The notes below the pieces were generated by a model that worked only from the letters and a program-made list of their open reading frames with translations, was not told where the DNA came from and searched no databases. A stretch of 10,012 nucleotides of DNA, taken from NCBI GenBank assembly GCA_002503705.1, contig DASH01000023.1, forward strand, positions 1 through 10,012, written 5' to 3'. Below, piece after piece: positions 7,544 through 10,012 of the stretch. Both the position numbers and the translations under genes were made by a program. Origin of the DNA: Candidatus Woesearchaeota archaeon UBA153. GTDB taxonomy: Archaea > Nanobdellota > Nanobdellia > Woesearchaeales > UBA525. How positions within the stretch are numbered: the first letter of the stretch is position 1; every line of letters begins with the position of its first letter.

Positions 7544-8692
7544 TCACCGCTCCTCCCACGCCGCGACGGTGAGCGTGATGATCTCGCCGCGGTACGCGAC
7601 GAGGCGGCGGACGACGACGAGCTGCTTCGCGTCGCCGACCGGAAGTTCGACGTCCGCGCACGAGACGGAGGGCGGAGTCGCGGTCCGGTTGACTCCGCGC
7701 TCGACAGCCGCGAGCAGCGTCTCTCCCGTCGCGGGGATCGACCCGTCGAGACCGCCGAGGTAGTACACGGTGCCGTCGCCGTGCGTGAACCGCGCGGCGT
7801 AGTCGTGGCCGTCCGGGAGTTGCGCGAGGGATTCGTACTGTTGCTGGTCGGAACGGTTCAACGCGTACGCGGTCGCGGGGATTCCCGTCACTTCGAGCCC
7901 GGTCAGGTTGAGCAGCGAGTCCGTCACGGCGGTGCCGTTCGCGGTCGTGGGCACGGGCGCGAGCGCGCCGACGAGCGTGAGGTTGAGGCTGAACGCTTCG
8001 GGCAGGTTGACGTTGCCGATGAGGAGGAGGGTGCCGCCGCGCGCGACGAACGCTTCGAGAAGGTCCGCTTTCTCGTCGTCGTACGGCGGCGCCGTCACGG
8101 CGAGGTTCGGCGCTTCCAAGATGACGAGTTCGCGCCGCCGAATCGTCGCGAGGAACGCCTCGAGCTCATCGTCCTGCATCGTCGTGCCGTTCAGCGCTTC
8201 GACCGCGTCGTCGAGCGATTGCGCGCTTCCCGGCCCCGCGTAGTAGCCGACGTCCAAGCGTCTCGTCGTCGCGTTCGCCGTGACCGTGACGTCGTCGCTG
8301 CCGAGCACGCACGAGGTCGCGACGGGAAGGACGGTGCCGTTCCGGTGGCGAAGGGTGACCGCGTAGTCGTATCGGGCGTTGAGTAGCGTCTTTGAAGCGC
8401 CATAATCGTCCGTGATGATGGCGGCGAGGTGCTCGGCCTTGCGCATGCTGAGCTCGCCGTCGGTCAAGAGCCCGAGCGCTGTGACGTTGCCTTGCCGCCA
8501 GTGGCGCGGGTACCCCTCGGCGAGCAGCTGTTCCGACAGCGCTTCCACGCTCCCTGTCACTTCAGCGAACGAGTCGGGGAGCAGTACGGTCCGGCCGAGC
8601 GCGGAGATGACGATGAGCAGCGTGAAGAGGAAGAGGAGGGAGCCGATCATGTAGTCGAACGACCAGGCTTGGCCGAGCGTCCCGAGAGTCAC
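7544..8692 (-). CDS. Pilin-like protein with a GATase1-like domain
   Basis: The protein is 382 residues from a GTG at 8692. LGTLG|QAWSFDYMIGSLLFL is a class III prepilin signal followed by an anchor (residues 8-31). Residues about 145-312 resemble a class I glutamine-amidotransferase-like fold: DVGYYAGP, RRRELVILEAPN (185-196), EAFVARGGTLLLIGN (213-227), and late VYYLGGL. The usual nucleophile elbow with Cys is not seen, so an enzyme role is unlikely; such domains serve as binding or scaffold domains in archaeal surface proteins. A C-terminal beta module (residues 340-382) follows. The start is uncertain: the frame is open upstream to a GTG at 8902 that overlaps the previous stop (GTGA). That start has no ribosome binding site and would add 70 Arg/Thr/His-rich residues coded by repeats. 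CGGGGTA before 8692 is a weak site. The gene ends GAGCGGTGA, which supplies a ribosome binding site for the VWA gene. Confidence 0.8.
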   Translation of the reverse strand: MTLGTLGQAWSFDYMIGSLLFLFTLLIVISALGRTVLLPDSFAEVTGSVEALSEQLLAEGYPRHWRQGNVTALGLLTDGELSMRKAEHLAAIITDDYGASKTLLNARYDYAVTLRHRNGTVLPVATSCVLGSDDVTVTANATTRRLDVGYYAGPGSAQSLDDAVEALNGTTMQDDELEAFLATIRRRELVILEAPNLAVTAPPYDDEKADLLEAFVARGGTLLLIGNVNLPEAFSLNLTLVGALAPVPTTANGTAVTDSLLNLTGLEVTGIPATAYALNRSDQQQYESLAQLPDGHDYAARFTHGDGTVYYLGGLDGSIPATGETLLAAVERGVNRTATPPSVSCADVELPVGDAKQLVVVRRLVAYRGEIITLTVAAWEER

Positions 8693-8714
8693 GCCCGTAC
8701 CCCGATGACCGCGA

Positions 8715-8792
8715 GTGGCGCGAGGAGTGCAAGTGACGCGAGGAGCGTGATGACGAAGCGTGCCGCGAGAGCCGAGCGTGCCGCGATGCCGA
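8715..8792. repeat. Two pairs of 18-base tandem repeats before the GATase-like pilin gene
   Basis: On the plus strand GTGGCGCGAGGAGTGCAA (8715-8732) is followed directly by the related 8733-8750. AGCGTGCCGCGAGAGCCG (8757-8774) is followed by the related 8775-8792. They lie between the TadE-like gene and the preferred GTG start at 8692, in the disputed N-terminal extension. Confidence 0.7.
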
Positions 8793-8809
8793 CGAGAGAG
8801 CGCGAGGTT

Positions 8810-8877
8810 CATGGTTGTTGCACAGTTGGGTTCATTTGCGTCCATGGTTGTTGCACGGTTGCGTTCATGGTTGTTGC
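8810..8877. repeat. Three copies of CATGGTTGTTGC in the spacer after the TadE-like gene
   Basis: The plus-strand 12-mer CATGGTTGTTGC begins at 8810, 8843 and 8866. The spacing is 33 and then 23 bases, so the copies do not keep one reading frame. That speaks against a conserved protein segment here. This tract and the neighbouring 18-base repeats account for most of the 206 bases between stop 8899 and start 8692. Confidence 0.75.
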
Positions 8878-8898
8878 GCGGCCGGACGCGGTGTCGCT

Positions 8899-9303
8899 TC
8901 ACGGCTGATGGATCGTGAGCGCGCCGTCATCCTGGCGCAACTCGTTCGCTCCCGGCGCGAACGTTCCCGCCACCACTGCAGGGATGGACGCGATGCCGGA
9001 AGTCCCATCGGCGAGCGAGACGGTGAGGGTCGTCTCGGAGACGTCGACGCTGTACGAGAGGCCGTCGAGCGTCAGCGGAAGCGTCACGTTGCGACGATAG
9101 CCGTCCTCGACGGTCGCGGCGATGAGGAGTTCTCGTTTGAGCGTCCAAGCGAGGTCTTGGACTGCGGCGTTGCGACGCTCTTCCGCGGCGTGGTGGAAGT
9201 ACGCGTACGCGATGAGGAGGATGACGATGAGGAAGGCGAACGAGAGCATCACCATGAAGGAGAACTCGATCGCGATCTGCGCCGTACGATTGGAAGAGCC
9301 CAT
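8899..9303 (-). CDS. TadE-like minor pilin
   Basis: This is a 134-residue protein. The N-terminus MGSSNRTA|QIAIEFSFMVMLSFAF is like TadE and class III prepilins (Q-x-A-x-E-F), followed by one transmembrane segment to about residue 36 and a small beta-rich outer domain ending TIHQP. The residue before the expected cleavage point is Ala, not the Gly seen in the neighbouring leaders, so processing may differ. The ATG at 9303 is 7 bases after the stop of the upstream pilin, and its ribosome binding site GCGGTGA (9311-9317) includes that stop codon, which suggests coupled translation. Its size and place beside a small pilin suggest a minor subunit or initiator of the same filament. Confidence 0.82.
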   Translation of the reverse strand: MGSSNRTAQIAIEFSFMVMLSFAFLIVILLIAYAYFHHAAEERRNAAVQDLAWTLKRELLIAATVEDGYRRNVTLPLTLDGLSYSVDVSETTLTVSLADGTSGIASIPAVVAGTFAPGANELRQDDGALTIHQP

Positions 9304-9310
9304 CGTCGAG

Positions 9311-9925
9311 TCACCGCTCGGTGATGTTCACCCTGCCGTCCTCGAGCGCGACGATCGAGAGGACGTGCGGCCCTTTGCTGGTGCGAAGCGGCGTGCCGTT
9401 CGTGAGGTTGGCCGCGCTCCACGCGACGCGCTCGTAATCGCCCGCCGTCGAGTCGACGAGGAAGCTGACGCTCTGGCCGGCGACGGTGACGCCGTTGATG
9501 TTGCTCGGCAAGTCGATGGTGATCGTCCGGAGGGATGGCGCGCCGAGGTAGTGGACGGCGTCGGCCGCCTGGACGATCTGCGTCGCCGCCCTGCTGACCG
9601 AGACGCTTGTCGTCTCCTCGTCGAGCTGGTTCGTCTGCGTGTAGTAGACGATGATCATCGGCGCTATGAGGAGGAGCGCGAACCCGGTGATGATGAGGTG
9701 CTCCATCGCGACTTGACCGCGAGTGCGCGCTCGTGGCGAACGCGCGAAGCGCGAAGAGCCGGGTGAACGCGAACACGAGGAGCTCCGCGAGAAACGCGAT
9801 GCGCATGAGGAAGAGGAAGAAACGGAGGAAGAAACAGAGGAAGAAACAGAGGAAGAAACGGAAGAGGAACGAACCGCGTACGAAGAGGAGAGCTGTGACG
9901 ACTGCCGTGTACGAGCGTGAACCAA
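9311..9925 (-). CDS. Class III pilin with a ~70-residue Ser/Arg-rich leader
   Basis: The frame encodes 204 residues from a TTG at 9925. Residues 66-85, ARTRGQVAMEHLIITGFALL with cleavage expected after Gly70, are a textbook archaeal class III pilin signal; the hydrophobic segment runs to about residue 89. The mature pilin of about 134 residues has a small beta-rich head (residues 115-204) with sequons NLT, NGT and NIT. The leader is exceptional: normal prepilin leaders have about 5-20 residues, but here there are 70, with (SVSS) repeats at residues 21-40 coded by a 12-base tandem repeat and then Ser/Arg-rich sequence. The TTG is supported by a near-perfect ribosome binding site 6 bases upstream and by the absence of any ATG, GTG or TTG in frame before the cleavage site (the ATG in VAMEH is already past it). 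It is the first gene of the cluster and probably encodes the major subunit. Confidence 0.82.
   Translation of the reverse strand: MVHARTRQSSQLSSSYAVRSSSVSSSVSSSVSSSVSSSSSCASRFSRSSSCSRSPGSSRFARSPRARTRGQVAMEHLIITGFALLLIAPMIIVYYTQTNQLDEETTSVSVSRAATQIVQAADAVHYLGAPSLRTITIDLPSNINGVTVAGQSVSFLVDSTAGDYERVAWSAANLTNGTPLRTSKGPHVLSIVALEDGRVNITER
9813..9860. repeat. Four 12-base tandem repeats coding the Ser-rich pilin leader
   Basis: On the plus strand GAGGAAGAAAC(A/G) occurs at 9813-9824, 9825-9836, 9837-9848 and 9849-9860, with partial copies on both sides. The unit is four codons long, so copy number changes would keep the frame; in the pilin frame it reads SVSS. Confidence 0.9.
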
Positions 9926-9931
9926 GACGAA

Positions 9932-9941
9932 CCCACCTCCC
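9932..9941 (-). promoter_or_regulatory. Strong ribosome binding site for the TTG-started pilin
   Basis: The minus strand reads GGGAGGTGGG, the best match to the archaeal consensus in the window. It ends 6 bases before TTG 9925 and decides that start. A GTG inside the motif opens another frame that does not reach the pilin signal. Confidence 0.75.
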
Positions 9942-9964
9942 TCGACTCTCTCCCGAGAAAGGAG

Positions 9965-9972
9965 TATTTAAA
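9965..9972 (-). promoter_or_regulatory. TATA box of the pilin-like cluster
   Basis: The minus strand reads TTTAAATA, the canonical archaeal TATA box. Transcription starting about 24 bases downstream would give a short leader that holds the ribosome binding site at 9932-9941. The intergenic gaps inside the cluster show no second clear TATA box until 3768-3780, so all five genes are probably one transcript. Confidence 0.7.
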
Positions 9973-10012
9973 GATGATGGTGGTGTTGGGCTCTGTGGCA
10001 AATGGACGGTCA

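Noticed and set aside
9249..10001. Overlapping minus-strand frame coding a strongly hydrophobic stretch over the pilin leader
   Set aside because: It opens upstream of the TATA box, its hydrophobic Phe/Leu run comes from the CTTCCTC repeat read in another frame, and the rest turns into Arg/His-rich shadow sequence. It stays relevant only as a frameshift alternative.

Overview
This window looks archaeal, most probably from a GC-rich uncultured DPANN-type lineage, but the phylum cannot be fixed from sequence alone. The evidence is a set of class III (pilin-like) signal peptides, of which the clearest is TRG|QVAMEHLIITGFALLL; archaeal TATA boxes (TTTAAATA, TTTATAAT); strong GGAGGTG-type ribosome binding sites; dense N-glycosylation sequons; and a MopE-type Cys-rich secreted protein. 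Every credible gene is on the minus strand. The long plus-strand reading frames are Arg/Val/Glu-rich shadows of GC-rich minus-strand genes.

Read in the direction of transcription (high to low coordinates), the window opens with a promoter at about 9965-9972. It drives a tight five-gene cluster of membrane-anchored surface proteins: a small pilin with an extraordinary ~70-residue leader (9311-9925), a TadE-like minor pilin (8899-9303), a pilin-like protein with a glutamine-amidotransferase-like domain (7544-8692), an 880-residue pilin-like von Willebrand A protein whose MIDAS metal site looks broken (4898-7540), and a 328-residue pilin-like protein (3915-4901). Genes 1 and 2 are 7 bases apart, genes 3 and 4 are 3 bases apart, and genes 4 and 5 overlap by 4 bases (ATGA). 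At these three junctions the ribosome binding site lies inside the end of the upstream gene. I infer that the cluster builds one surface filament or secretion-like pseudopilus. Its motor ATPase, membrane platform and prepilin peptidase are not in the window.

Downstream, a separate TATA box precedes a winged-helix/coiled-coil protein (2596-3744). Next comes a short spacer holding a 120-base imperfect inverted repeat (2437-2556) with a TATA-like element properly placed before it. This is either a free structured RNA or the 5' leader of the following small DUF192 gene (2076-2411). The last gene runs off the window at base 1. It is a secreted protein of more than 633 residues with about 73 cysteines and two MopE-type metal-binding motifs, it starts at TTG, and it has its own promoter.

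Three different low-complexity tandem-repeat tracts mark boundaries of the pilin-like cluster: 12-base units inside the leader of the first gene, 18-base and ~12-base units before the third gene, and a modular 8-base array after the last gene. The most unusual points are the long Ser/Arg-rich pilin leader coded by a repeat, the structured 120-base element, and the degenerate MIDAS of the VWA protein.
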